From Euwallacea fornicatus (lineage: Eukaryota > Arthropoda > Insecta > Coleoptera > Curculionidae), in NCBI RefSeq assembly GCF_040115645.1, contig NC_089552.1, positions 2,294,001 through 2,358,000 on the forward strand: DNA of 64,000 nt, written 5' to 3'. The number at the start of each line of letters is the position of its first letter. Position 1 is the first letter of the stretch. The notes under the pieces are model-generated. The model saw only the letters and a program-made list of their open reading frames with translations, ran no database searches and was not told the origin of the DNA. The position numbers and the translations under genes were made by a program. Shown here one piece after another: positions 10,870-23,880 of this stretch.

Positions 10870-12384
10870 ATAAACTTTCCAAATTTTCCAGAAACAGAAA
10901 AAACGTTCAGATCTAAATCTAACGTTGAATTATGTTTTTTTCTCGGTTATTCTATAAATATTTCCTGATGATGAGTTTTGATCGCAGGTGCGATTTTTTG
11001 AAAAATGAGATTCGTTTAGGACCCTGAAGACTGGTGGTCGGATAGAGTAATCCGAAGTGAAAGTATCTTAGCAAAATTGGGAGAATGACGCATTGGTTTC
11101 ACTCACTAAATCTCAAAGTTCGATGGAGGAATACACTAAAAAGTTTTCCATAAGTGTATGCTACTAATCTGCCAACGACTTTTTCAAGGATACTAAGCTC
11201 CCAGGCTTATCATTGAATGTAAATTTGACTGTTTGTATATGATTTTTTATCTATAAGTGAAGTGCTAGATTTACATATGTATATGTTGTAATATGCTCGT
11301 ACTTGTCTGTACCAAGTGTTATTGACGATCCCGCAACCACCGTGGTTTTGAGCCACGACTATTAAGTCTCATAAATTAACGGTGTGTCGCTGTTCCTAAA
11401 CCCCCAAGTTAATCTATGTACCCTCTCCAACCACCACTGAAAACTAATTAATTTCGCTGCATTAGCAGTACATTCAGGAAAGGGTAGTAGAATTAAGGGC
11501 AAAACACCTGAACTGTCAATCCTGAACTTGCACTGCGGGAATCACCAAAGACTATTCCTGTCAGGGAAGATCGTTTTTGACATCTCTAAATGGCGATAAT
11601 TGATGTGCATATACGGTTTTATAAAAAAATAGCCGGTGATGACTCATAAAGTAAAAATTCCCAGTAGATTTGTGATATCTGGAAGAGCTTACATATTTAG
11701 TTAGGTCATATTTGCAAAAATCCATAGTGCCCGCCTGATCCTTTCAAAATCGACTAAAAAAAAAACAAGAAAACTTTAACTTAACCTGAACTAACCTGAC
11801 CTTTCGAAAATTGGATCAAACCGACTTCTGCCAAGAAAAACCACCATTGCTTTTACATGCCCCTTTTTTCAGTAATTATTTGGGGAAATTTGCGTTTCAT
11901 CCTGAGGGTCCCTACAGAAAATTAAAAAGGTCACAATAATGCGAGTGAAATTTGTCTTCTAGACGAAAACAAGCTGCCTTTCGGATCGATGGGTATAGGG
12001 GAAGTGAAATGATTAATGACATAGAGAATAACTAGATGAAAAATATGTGGGAAACTTAACATGATACGCGTCCTCACACGAACTGTTTTCTTGTCGAGCA
12101 CACACAAAAATCATGATAAATGTGCAGCTTCATTTTTTTAAAGGCTTCAAATAAAATATTTCCAGAATAGCTAGGTGAAGCTTATAGGATGATTACTTGG
12201 TGAAGGTAGGCTTCGGTATTGTATATGAACATACCGTCCGCTCCCCTTCCACACAAACTGCTGTGTGGTGCGATTAATGTAAGTAGCGATGAGAAATCGC
12301 TGATGCAAGCGACGGAGTGGCAGCACTCCGTGGCGTGATGTCCGTGGGTGGGTGTGAGAGGGGGTCAAAAACCTATCCGCACCT
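10870..12384. other. Gene-free stretch
   Basis: No coding or RNA signal recognised. The end (12230-12380) becomes GC-richer and leads into the repeat at 12385. Confidence 0.4.
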
Positions 12385-12770
12385 TCACGTGGTGACCCGT
12401 GGGTGCCGCCTCCTCTCCCGTAGCAGGGTAGCAGGGTAGCAGCTGCGGAACGTTAAGGGATATATGCTTAATGGGTAAAATCAGAGGGTGGCTGAATGCG
12501 GGCCCGTCGAACCAGCTTTGGGGGCAAACACGAGAGGAAACACTAGAGAAGATCAAGACGGAATGATGAAGGTATTAAACATCCAAGAACGGCTATATAC
12601 TCCACGTAAAGAGAAGTATCTTAGGAGAAAGCGTAATTATGCAGGAAACGCTTGCATTGACGAAGAAAAAAAGTAAAAATTTCTGTCGGACGTATACATC
12701 AGGATTGGTATACAACCCCTCATATGGGACCAAACGAGCATAGATCAAATGATTAGAAGGAGGAAGAGTA
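12385..12770 (+). mobile_element. Coding-like interspersed repeat, copy 1
   Basis: This stretch matches the reverse complement of 21815-22190 over about 380 bp. Shared blocks include CACGTGGTGACCC near the start, GATCAAGACGGAATGATGAA (other copy: AATCAAGACGGAATGACGAA) and AATTATGCAGGAAA followed by GCATTGACGAAGAAAAA. Both copies partly read as the same protein, with a YLRRKRNYAG or similar segment, so this is probably an ORF1-like piece of a retrotransposon that I cannot name. A short GTAGCAGG array (12420-12442) sits inside this copy only. Confidence 0.65.
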
Positions 12771-15581
12771 TGTATCCTCGAAACATAAATAACACATATT
12801 GAGCATAGGGAGGTGCGAAGCCCTCAAAAAGGCCCTTCCGATTGCAGGAAGGACGAAAAAAAGTAGTACAGGACTGAAAGGAGCCAAAGAGCAAGTAGAT
12901 TTTCTAAAAACCCTGTGGATGAGAAGAATGCGGAATCAACTAGCAGAATGCGAGTGCAGTGCATAGAGCTATTCGCATTGCTCGCCAACCTCCGAGGGAC
13001 AGTTTCGGATTCAAAGAGGTTTCTTTCATCTCGATGTTTTTGGCGGGTATGTACTTCACACTACCCGGCGGTCAGAACATCAGGCCGGACGTCTTGAAAA
13101 TTTTCCCGGTGGCGAAGTAAAGATCGGTGATAACTTCATCTGTAGGAGGATTTCGAATGCTAAGAGAGAACATCATTTGGAGCTTTGATTTATCTCAACC
13201 TCGCCCAAATTAAATTAACACTACAATTTTCGAAAAAAATCAAATTAGTACTATTAAGTAAACATAAATAAATTGGAAAATAAATAATAATAGCGGGTCG
13301 ATAGGCCCTTATCAGTATCGGTCATTAGCGGAGCACGCGATTTCTTTAGACAAACTTCTTAATGTTGTAAGCTGTTGTAATTATTGCCATATTGTTAAAC
13401 AAAAGTTGGAAAGGTTATTGTTTACTCTGAAAGAATTACAAACTTGTCGAAACTCATTATTGATTGAATTTATTGCTGCCGTCACTTTTGCGTGAGTTAA
13501 GTTGTATGTGAATGCTATGGGCGCTTAGTGCTGAGATTAGCTAGAAATTCTAATCCATGTGCTAACCGGCAGATTAGTTTGTACTGGATAAAACCGTAAC
13601 GACCATAAAGCGGAATAAATAAATCAATGTCTAGTCTGGAAGCAATTAAAAGCACTGACGTGATATAAAAAGAAGTGACGTTTAACGGGTACTTTCCAGG
13701 GTAGATTTGAAAAATTTCCTATATACGATAATCAAAGGCGATTACTAATTCATAAACAAACGATACCACGGATATTTGTTTAGGTTAAGAGGTCGCCCAT
13801 ATTGCCGTTAATACGTAACAGTTATAGAGAATTACAATTGCAGTTAATGAAAAGCTCTAACTTATTGTACCGGCGACAATCACAATTGTTACGTTAAGGA
13901 ATCATATGCAGGATGTTTTCAAAAATGGGGACAAGTCCTAGAAATGAAGGGATATCGTCAAAAGCTTGTTCTTGCGCCTATAAACTCTTGTCCAATAACT
14001 TACCCTTATGGATATAACACCTCTTCATCAAAATGGTATTTTCTGAATAAGTTTTCTTCCAATTGACGAAACTCGATGAATTCGTTTCAAGGTAATAACT
14101 TTATCTTTAACAATTTTAATACAAAAATGCTGTTTGTTTTTGTATTTATGTGGTTCGGTTCACATACATGAATATATAATTTTCTTTTCTTAGGTACGCG
14201 AGAAATCGAACGAACCACATAACGTTTAAAAAATCCAAGGAAAAATTTCGGGATAGAAAAGTTGCGGGTAGCTTCCCCCCCACATGCCTGACGGTATAGA
14301 AAGCATTGTAAGGTCCTATCTTATTAACCTTGGTATCATGCATGAGTAAAACAAAATTAATTAATTTTCATCAATTGTTAAAAAAGTTCTTTAGGGAATA
14401 CCATTTTCGCTATCAAATTTTCAACAGGCGTTTTTCTCTAGGGTTAACTTTTTGAAAAACGTTTATAGGCATAAGCACAATCTACAGATCAGACCTTCTA
14501 ATTTCTCGATTTTCGCCCGTATTTTTGAAACAATCTGTATACGGTGACTTTACACGTCCGTTCCTTGAATCCTGGATGTCGCCCCAGGGCAAACCCAATC
14601 CCTCAATATGCTGCACAGAAAAATTCTGAATAGAGCGATTTTCCCCCTTCGGTATTAAAATGTTCACAGTAATTTGCAATGAGCTTAACAAGTGATTTAT
14701 TGAGTAAATCATGAAATGATGACCCCAGTTTATTTTAGTTTGAAGTGCTAATTAATCCAATCCTGGTGGCAATAAAACAGATAAAAGTGGACAAATCTGC
14801 ATTTAAAAATCCTTCCAGACGCTTAGTGTCTGGAAAAATCGCACATTATTGGAACTTGGAATTTGTACTGTTGGAAGAGTCAAAAGCAATTTAATCCAGG
14901 GCCGTATTCATGTTATGTGCAACTGCGCCGATTTTTCGCACTAACTGAGCTTGGGCTGACTTACATGTTTTTTCTGGACGCCATCAGAACCTTAAGGTGC
15001 TTTCCAAACTGTGCAACATTCAGCCTGATCTCGAAAATTTTCTTCACAACTCTCTGAACCTTAATTTGTCTTATGACTTAATTAGATAAAGATAATATAA
15101 AGCGTAATATGTAGGTTAGCGACTTATTAATTTAAATAAATGTGATAATTCAAAGAGACGCATTTTGATAATATTTTGCCTCTCCAAGATGTGATTTATT
15201 ATGAATTTTTAAAAAGTGTCATTAAGATAGCATCACTTTTGCAATTGCTGGTCCAGAGTCTGTGCCATTTAAATTTTTATTCATTGGATTAGTTTTTGTT
15301 CGCTGTAGTCACGTCCGCCACTCTATTTCATAACGAAGAAAATTCTGGTCTGTCGCGGTTAACATTTCGAAAAATGTATTTATAATATAGATAATTTAAT
15401 TCACCACCTTTTCTACATTAAAAATTAAGTATTTCATTGTTGAGTGACCACTGTAACCACAGTACTAGATACTTGCCGAAAGGTCTTTCAATGTCTACAG
15501 GTAATAAGCTCTACAGAGATTTCTATGGAGCAGTTTCTTGACTTAACGTATGCCAATTGAAATTTTTAGTGGCATGAATAG
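12771..15581. other. Gene-free stretch
   Basis: The first ~350 bp may continue the retroelement: one frame reads KALKKALPIAGRTKK and EQVDFLKTLW. The rest is AT-rich with no recognised gene, RNA or repeat. Confidence 0.35.
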
Positions 15582-15964
15582 GTGGCTCCAGACCGAGCGC
15601 GCCGCATTGCGCCGCGCTGTTAAAATCTGTTCTGCGCAACGCGGCGCGTTGGATTTGAACGGTAATCTGCGCTGAAGCGCGCCAAACTGCGCGATTTTGC
15701 AACAAGAGCGGACGCGCTCCGACAGGTGTCAGCGCATCGAAGAAACACGTTGGTTTGTGCACACTTGTTGTGGATGAGGTTATAAATAAGTACGGTGTTT
15801 GCACGGTTTTGAGTTGATTTAAATTAAAATAGCGTGTGCGCGCGCCGTCTCGATGAAAGCACAGAATCAATTTGTTCTTTACAATATTTTGGGCTAGTTA
15901 GCGCCACTCTGCGCGTCATTTTAAAGCGCAGCGCAGCGCGACTCGTTCGGTCTGAAGTCGTCTT
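15582..15964. mobile_element. CpG-rich MITE with 8-bp target duplication, hAT-like
   Basis: A 383-bp element lies between direct repeats ATGAATAG at 15574-15581 and 15965-15972. Its ends are inverted repeats: CCAGACCGAGCG on the left against TCGTTCGGTCTGAAG on the right, followed by further GCGC-rich similarity. The interior has GCGCGC and GCGCCGCG clusters, unlike the AT-rich surroundings, and no coding capacity. An 8-bp duplication is typical of hAT and P elements. The first 6-9 bp of the two ends differ, so exact termini are uncertain. Confidence 0.7.
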
Positions 15965-15972
15965 ATGAATAG

Positions 15973-18228
15973 ATCTTTTGGAGGTAGTCACACGTTAGTT
16001 TCTTACCAAAAATACATAGACTTTGCTCTCCAAAAATGCTTCAAATCAAGCAGGGAAACGCAGATTTTGAAGGTAAAGCGTTAGAAACAAGGCTAAAAAT
16101 TAATTAAAATAGGCCGGGAAGTTAGGGTCAGTCCATTCCAAGGCAGGCGCCAGTACGTTTGGCGCCCTAGGCGAAATTTATAATCAACGCTCCCACCATA
16201 AGGTCGACAGTGGGAGGAACGTAGGGGTGGGTTATATAACATTTCCCATCCTATAATGAGGATATACATCTACGTGAACTTCAGGTGGATTTTGCCGAGC
16301 ACAAAGCATAACAAGACGCATAGCGTTGAGGTTAGCTATTGTCCGAGACAGACAAAGCAGGTTTTCCCGCGTGATTTGTGTTGGATTTCATTCACAACCA
16401 CAAACAAAAAATATATGTAAAAATACAAAAAAAAATTTTTAAAAACATATGAAGTTACGTAAACAAGTTGCTACACTTGCATTTCCAGAAGTTGCATAAT
16501 AAATCGCAAATCCAGAATGCTGGTAAAGCGAATTTTAAGAAAATATATCGTTGAAAATGAAAAGAAAATATTTTGTGAAAATCTGAAATTAAATATGGTG
16601 TAGACCCTTTCTTTCAGTATTTTCCACAAGATATGCGTCAAGGTGCGTCAGAAGCTAAAGCGGATTTGTTGATCAATAAGGTATCATTGGACATCTACCC
16701 GGATGGAAGGAATTCACTTTCCATCCGGGTTAGAAGAACTCACTTTCCTCTCGGATTGACAGGTACAGTCAAATATCGAAGCCGGCTAAGGAAAACTTAA
16801 GAAATAATTTCAGTACTTACATATTTGTAAATAAACTAAATTTCTCCTGCCCTTAATGACATTGGCATCGAGCTTGGTGTTAAAGCACGTCATTTACTCA
16901 CAGTACATAACAAATTTTAAATTATCAGAACAGCTTCTTACGCCACTCTTTTGAAATAAGAAAATAACAAATTATTACGTGTTACGTGAATTGTACTTAA
17001 TAATCTTTGTAAGCAATATCTGCTCTTACGGGCACTCATGTTGTTAAACATTTACTATTTACGATTTAATTTTTATTTTGATTACATTTAAAGATTAATT
17101 TGACCTCCCATGGAGAATGCATTTCTGCATAGATCTAGACCGAGAGACATGTTGCTCTAAATATTCTATAAAAACGAAAAAAGGTTGCGTTTTCACACTA
17201 TCAAGAATGGTTCTTGGGGCAGATTCTTTAAGTAGAATACTCCCGTGCGCAATATACTGGGTGATAGAAAAAACTAACAGTACGCGGTGAAACATAAAAG
17301 TAGTGCAAAAACCTAACATTTGGGGAAAGACAGATATTGAGAGACTCGCCGCTGGTAAGAAAATCGTTCATGTGAACATGTGTAGGTTGATTGCTGGAAA
17401 TACTCAGGTTTTGACTTATAATGGGCTCGAATATTAAATTTTTCAATTATTTTTCCTCTACTGAGTTACGGTTTTTGAGATACTTAGCTACAGTTTTTAA
17501 CACACGTTTATATTATTGCGTATACAAACTCGCAGTTATTCTTATGCTTTACGTACAGTTTTCTCATTTCAATTTTGAATTACCCCGTATATTGATCTAA
17601 ACTGATTATGGATTGGATATTTCAAATGATTTTTAGCGGCGATTGCCGATCACGGGACTGTTAGATAGAATATTGCTTCCGTGCTTTCGCCAATGTACCC
17701 ACTTTTCGCGAGAATTAGAATATTCTCCATTTACATCATTAACTGATTTTCTGGAAATTTATATTCAATGTGCTGATTTCAACCACATACATAAGGAAAT
17801 GGCTCTTTTCCCAAATACGAAGTGTTAATGCTTGAAAATATTGCTTAATATTTCGTTTACAGCTTCTACAGTTTATTAGATATTTAGTTCAATTTTGGGT
17901 TCATAGCATTCTTAAGGAAGAATGGGCCTCAAATCCGTTGTCAACTTGTAGATTTGCAGCTCCGCCTGATAGGACACATCGTTCAAGGGCCCTATAATGG
18001 CCTTAACTTTGAGCTAAATATTTTATGAGTAAGAATGTATTATTATCCGATGAAGACCCTTTTTTTAATTAGGTGAGCATGGATGTATTCCTATTACTAT
18101 CTATATTTGACTAGAAGGTAATGAGTGAGAGCCCTAGTAAATCTCAACACCAGTTCAATCCAGATGAAATTTTTGAAGGTCGATGACTAGTTATCCTGGA
18201 GGGCTGGTTTTCGTTTGAAGTAAGGTCC
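15973..18228. other. Gene-free stretch with one perfect hairpin
   Basis: No gene or RNA recognised. At 16697-16730 there is a perfect 12-bp stem (ACCCGGATGGAA / TTCCATCCGGGT) around a 10-base loop. Confidence 0.4.
16697..16730. repeat. Perfect 12-bp inverted repeat
   Basis: Stem arms 16697-16708 and 16719-16730 are exact reverse complements and GC-rich in an AT-rich setting. It may be an element end or an RNA hairpin; nothing nearby explains it. Confidence 0.6.
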
Positions 18229-18854
18229 TATACAGGGTGTAACATATCATCAATAATTAGAAAAATGCTCATAAACCCATAGTTAAAAGCGCACCATTTT
18301 AGATATACAGAGAGGCAAGGTTTGATGTGTTTTCTTCCATTTTGAATTTCTGGCATGTACACCTTGAGTTGGTTTTTGAAATTTCGTACTCCTATTTTCT
18401 TTAAGATCCTCTATAATAGAAAGTCAAAGTCGTCCCTAGACATTCACAGGATGTTATATTTTTTTGGGACATGTATTACGTTATGCTTTGTATCTTTTTT
18501 TGAACATTTTCTACGAATTTTTGGAGTAAATGTAAATTTTCGGTTCAATTCTTCAGTTTTGTGGCCTCTTGCAGTATTTCCGCACTTTAAACTGTTTTGG
18601 TAGAAATTGCAGAAATATTTATCGGTGCAAATTAAGAATATACGACTAGAGGAAATAAGGAAAAAAATCATCCAGCTCGACGAAAACAAAATTAAAAAAG
18701 TAAAATATGAAAAACATGTGATACTTGGCCACCTTCTATATTGGAAATAGCGCGTCCTGGCGATGGATCTATTCGCGTTATATTTTATAGTTATTTTACA
18801 GAGTAATGCCGCCTCCTCAAAGATATCCACAACGATATGTTGTACTCCGTATGT
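18229..18854. mobile_element. MITE, family A copy 2
   Basis: The left end is TATACAGGGTGTAACATATC. The right end, reverse complemented, reads TACATACGGAGTACAACATA. Internal blocks shared with copy 1 include AAAAATGCTCATAAACCC, AAAAGCGCACCATTTTAGAT and, in the right arm, a TATTGGAAATAG-type block. It is about 625 bp, longer than copies 1 and 3, so its middle is diverged or contains an insertion. ORFs on both strands of its interior have no recognisable product. Confidence 0.75.
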
Positions 18855-20477
18855 ACCATTAATGTGTCAGAAATTGGCCGCTCAATTCCTTCCTTCATAG
18901 CAGAGCTTCCTTTCTTCTAACCCACGCAGGGATGATGTTCTTAATGGAGAGACGCAGGTGTCCCATAAAAATAGTAAAACTTTTGCCTTGACACTACTAC
19001 TGACCAATATCGTATTGTAAAGTGCACATTAAGGAAAAGTATTAAATTGACATGGATCCCTCTCTCTCTCTCCCTCTTTCCCTCTCTGTTTAAAAATCCT
19101 TAAAGTTTCTTGAAATCAGAGATTCAGTTATATTGTGCGTTTCAGATTGCCGAACTAACCGACTTTAAGTTGAGCCTATAGCTTGGAACTTGAGGCTCGA
19201 ATGTCATTGAATATTACACTTTTTACACAGGCCTTTATGATTTGATAAGTCGAGTTTCACTTATTTGTGTATTCTTAGTTTGCTAATTGTATTATATCTC
19301 TATTACAATATTTTTGCACTTTGATTTCATAACAAGCCTTGATCCGTAGGACATCGGACTAAATTTAGATTCAAAGGCGCCTCTATTACTCGTGAATTCG
19401 TAGTTCAAAGAGTTCGGATTTGTATCGAAGCTATATTTGTGCAGGGACAAACGAAGAACTGAGGAAGAAGGATGGGCAGGCCACGTGGCATTCATTCAAC
19501 TGCGAGACTTATAAATAACGCGTATTTCAATAAACAATTTTTTTATCTTCGGGTGGATTTATTATTATTGAGTACCCTTCTTGTACGTAACAACTCACAA
19601 TTATTGACATTGACTGTTATCGCGAATAAATATCGAAAAATACGCAAGGACCCCATATGATGCATGCTCAAATCATCTATGTAGCATCTGTTGTTCCTGA
19701 AATTTTAATTCGATCGCAAATATGCGATACACTTGACATTTTTATCGCGGAAAACCCTTCGCGTGCTATTAGAGTTGTTCCGGAATTAATCATATTCGAA
19801 AGCAAATACAGAGAAAAATTGTGATACGAATAAACAATGGTGACCCTGATACACCCCCGAATCAATTAGGTTAAATCTGCCTTAAACCGGAAAGCGAGTT
19901 GCGGACGCCACTGGCGCTAACAATAAACGAGCGAATTGAAACATTTATCAATTAGCTGTTTACGAGATATCAGAAATAAGGTGTAAAAAATTGCGGTATT
20001 TAGGACATGTTTGCTTGTGATGTGAATTTGAAGGTTTCCTTGCCATCACTCCATCAGGCCAAACAACTGATTGTGCGGGTCAGTTAGGTTTCATGACAGG
20101 TGACCAGTTAATTCGTTTGATCGAAATGTTATTTCATGTGGCAGAATAGTACTGGGAACATTCGCTGTGGTGGATAAACGTTAATTTATTAACTAAATAT
20201 AAAAAGGCAAACCAACTAATTTACTGTTACGCAACCGCACCTCGTCCCTTCTATTCCTCCGCTGCTAATTTCTCTCGCGCCCTTTCCTTTTTAGTTTCCG
20301 GGAGGTACCCCAGTCCAAAAGGGGATTCCCCGCCTCTTGGCCCTCTAGTTACGTCGGCAGTAGTCACCTCGTTCGACAGTGCTTCATCCCCCATGGCGTT
20401 GCCAGTCTGCTTGTCATTATCCTCTGACTAACTTTGATGCTATAATATTAAAAACTCATGAACTACCACACCTCTGA
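18855..20477. other. Gene-free stretch with a CT microsatellite
   Basis: A (CT)n-like run lies at about 19060-19087. No gene or RNA recognised elsewhere. Confidence 0.4.
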
Positions 20478-20926
20478 TATACCTGGTGATCCAAAAAGGC
20501 TGTGACGAACTTAGGGGTGTTATAGAGGACGTTGCGGTGAACAATTTTTGCTTCGAAACGCCCAGTTGGAAATGGCGAATTTTTCGTCAAAAACGCAATG
20601 TTAGCTCGGTCACGCCAAAAAACTTCGATATTTAATGAATTTTTATTAAAAATAACGCAAATAAATGGTATACTTACGTTGAAACCACATTCCATCCCGT
20701 ACGCCCATAGAAACGTGTGCATTGCTCAATAGCTCTAGCAATCAGGAGACAAAAAGTGTTTACTTTGCTTACTTTTATAGTGTTACCGTAAGTTTTTTGA
20801 GCAAAAATGACTCTGGAGCCAAGAGGGCCGATTTTCAACTAGGGGTTTCGACCCAAAAATTATCCACCACAATGTAACCTGTAACCTTCTTAAGTTTAGC
20901 ACGACCTTTTTGGAACACCCTGTATA
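20478..20926. mobile_element. MITE, family B (ACAGGGTGTTCCAAAAAGG ends)
   Basis: The left end is TATACCTGGTGATCCAAAAA and the right end, reverse complemented, is ATATACAGGGTGTTCCAAAA followed by AGGTCGTG (left: AGGCTGTG). Arms remain similar over about 100 bp: CGAAACGCCCAGTTGGAAAT on the left against CGAAACCCCTAGTTGAAAAT on the right. Total about 450 bp, no coding capacity recognised. Confidence 0.75.
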
Positions 20927-21814
20927 TTGTAACTTTCATAAGACAGCGCATTGCCCTCTCAGTTTATTGCAAAACTCATCAGTTTTCGTGTGACAAACTT
21001 GAACTTGTGCGAGGAGAAACACAACAGAGATAAAAATTATAATTGTTAAAGGGTATTAATGAGCGTTTTACGCGAGCGTCTATCAATGCGGTAGAGTCAG
21101 GCTTAAAGAACGCAAAAAAACTAATGTGATTAATTATATCATTTACTTATATGCACGAGTGAAAGACAATGATACACAAGTCAGCACAAGAATTGCGATA
21201 GAATTATTTTACTCTAAAGTTTTACTATTCGCATGCGATTAATTGGGTATTGACTTGAAAATGTCTGATTTTTCTGAAACGTCTGCCCGGACATGTGGCA
21301 AAAATCTGATGATGCCAGAATGTGCTGATCACCATTTATGGTCGTGTACGATAAACAAATTCATCGACATTAATAAAACTTTGAATGAAAAATAATTAAT
21401 AGCGTGCTTCTTTAATATTGTTTTTATCAGAAACATACTTTGTAACATTAAAGTTTATGGTTTTTTGCGCTGTTAAACAATAACTTTTATCAACAGTATA
21501 TTGACTTATTAAGTGGACAAACACTCGTTTTTACTCGCTTATAAATCGAAAAATTTTTCGTTTTTATGGTATTTCACCTAAATCACGCATAAATCAAATA
21601 GTTCAGATTTAAGCAGGTGCCTTAAGCTTTACTCAGTGAGAAGTGGGGCGGAAACGGGAAGTGTTGATGTTGCCAGGATTCGCGTAGCCCCGTTCAAGAG
21701 TTGCAGTAAACGACTTAACATATAAAGAAGAACATCTTATAGGCCTTGAAGTACTTCTTTACCTCCTTTGTGTTCACAATTAGTGTCCTGTAAGTTGCGG
21801 GACACCACCATTAC
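20927..21814. other. Gene-free stretch
   Basis: AT-rich, with no coding or RNA signal recognised. Confidence 0.35.
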
Positions 21815-22190
21815 GTGTCCTTCAAATCATTGCGTCTATGTTCTTATGGTCTCGTATGGTGTTGTTGTCAATCTTGACGTATACATCCAACAGAAATGGT
21901 TGTTTTTTTTCTTCGTCAATGCCAGTTTTTCCTGCATAATTTCGCTTCCTCCTGAGATACTTCTCTTTGCATTATGTATACAGCCGTCTTTAGACTTTTA
22001 GTTCCTTCGTCATTCCGTCTTGATTTTCGCTGGTCTTTCTTCTCGTTTTTGCCCCAAGGGCTGGTTGGACAGGCCAGCGGTTTAACCCATTGAACGTCCA
22101 TCTGTCCTGTTACCTCTCTTTACCTCCTCCGGGGACGGTTACCCGGATTCGGAGGAGAGTCGTTCAGGGGTCACCACGTAAAGGTGCAGA
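21815..22190 (-). mobile_element. Coding-like interspersed repeat, copy 2 (inverted relative to copy 1)
   Basis: The reverse complement matches 12385-12770 in order and spacing. This copy keeps a 61-codon open frame (22101-21916) ending in REVSQEEAKLCRKNWH. Both copies continue to resemble each other past that stop, through the blocks around TCTGTTGGATGTATACGTCA and ATAGACGCAATGATTTGAAG. It is likely a retrotransposon fragment of unknown family. Confidence 0.65.
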
Positions 22191-23880
22191 TAGGTCTTCG
22201 ACCTCCAACTAACCAAAAAAATCTGATTCCCTCGTTGAGATTAGCCATGTTTTTGTACCCTTCAGTGATCTTCACTAATGCAAAACCTTTTCTTTTTTAA
22301 GAGGATTAGAAAATCTGCGGTACAAACATGAGGACTTGGCTCAAAGACAATCCCGATTGACCCCCCAGCGAGGGGTTGGTTAAGATCCAGCATCACCCAC
22401 TGACTAAACTCTTTTCTTTTCCCCGATGCTGTCGTCAGACATTACTTTAGGGAACGCAATACTTCAAGAAACTGCGGCTAAACTAATTTTCCTAAGCTAA
22501 AATAGCGGGATTTATACTGTAGGGGTTTGTGAAGATACTCTGTATAGGTATATTGAAAAGAAATATGCAACACTTTTTTTCTCGAAGCCTCCCGAGGGTT
22601 GCAAAAAGGGGCAATGTGCTGATATGCTTGAAATAGGTCTCAGCTTGAAAAGCGGATCCCAGACAAAACATGGAAATAAACCTAATTTTTTGCGATTTTA
22701 TACTGATGTCCCCGAAGATTAAATGGGCGGTTGCTATACTATAAAAGAGCAATTTTGTTTCAAAGTTCAATTTTTAGTTGGATTAAGGTAAAATAATAAC
22801 GATCGATAATTTACCTTGGACTTTGATGGATTAAACATATGTATGGTTCCGGGTACGGGATTGGTTAAAGTTCACTTGGGCATGGAGATTAAGATATTAT
22901 GCGATTAGGGAAATTTGAAATTTAATATTGTTCAATATAAGACAATATATTTTTTACCGCGTAGCAACTTGTATCAGCACAGGTAGCACAATAAGTATTA
23001 TCATATTGTTATGCCTCCAGAAATTTAGTATAATTCGTCGCTTCAATCTAAAATGTTCAATCAGGATTTGGGAATTTTATCAAGATAAAGTTATAAATTA
23101 GCCATTATTTGCGATGCACAGGCAATTATCGGTTCCTACGTTTTCCGCGCCCTATTTTCCCGATAATTGATGATTTCCCGAACCGTCCGACAGGAAAAAA
23201 CCGAGTCCGGAGAATCCCAGATATGTCCATAAGCTGAGACGGGATCGCTTGATGCTTCGGCGATTCCAGGGATCTTTCGAATTAGGATTGATATTGTTCT
23301 TGACACAACCGAGAAGTATATTGCCCCCAAACTTGACCTACCCAAAAACGCACCCTATTTGCGTCTGAATTCCCAGTTACCTAACGAGCATGTTAGCAAA
23401 GAAGCGGTGAAAGGAAGAAACGAGGATGCACTTAACAAGCTTACAGACATGTCTTTGTCATCTCGCCAACGAGAACGCAAAGAGACTCCTTTTGTGCCTT
23501 AGTCATCGGCACACATTGTCTAATTCGAACTGCGAAATAAGGATATAACATTTACCTTTGAAAGTCGAATAAGTATACAATTAGTCATATTGGCACCCAA
23601 AATGCTGATTAACTAGATGTAGATATTTTGCAAAGCGAAGATTTGCTAAAAAAACAAAGAAGCTTCATTTCTTTGTAAAAAACTTTTATTTAGGTGTTGT
23701 GTATGTAGGGCGCAGTCAGGTCGGTTAAATTAACTTTCATATAAATTTAACCGCGTTATTAAGGTATTTTCTGAGCCTAAAACACGTGTTTATAAATGGG
23801 AGCGAAGTGGAAACTTTACGGGCGATAGATGAAACGTTAAAACCCCATCAAAAATAATAAGCAGCAATGCAGCAAATTAC
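22191..23880. other. Gene-free stretch
   Basis: No gene, RNA or clear repeat recognised. ORFs here are short and lack recognisable domains. Confidence 0.35.

Noticed and set aside
18355..18830. ORFs of 82 and 128 codons on opposite strands
   Set aside because: They fall within the palindromic MITE copy 2 and have AT-driven composition.
20456..20722. 88-codon minus-strand ORF
   Set aside because: It covers the left arm of the family B MITE; no homology.
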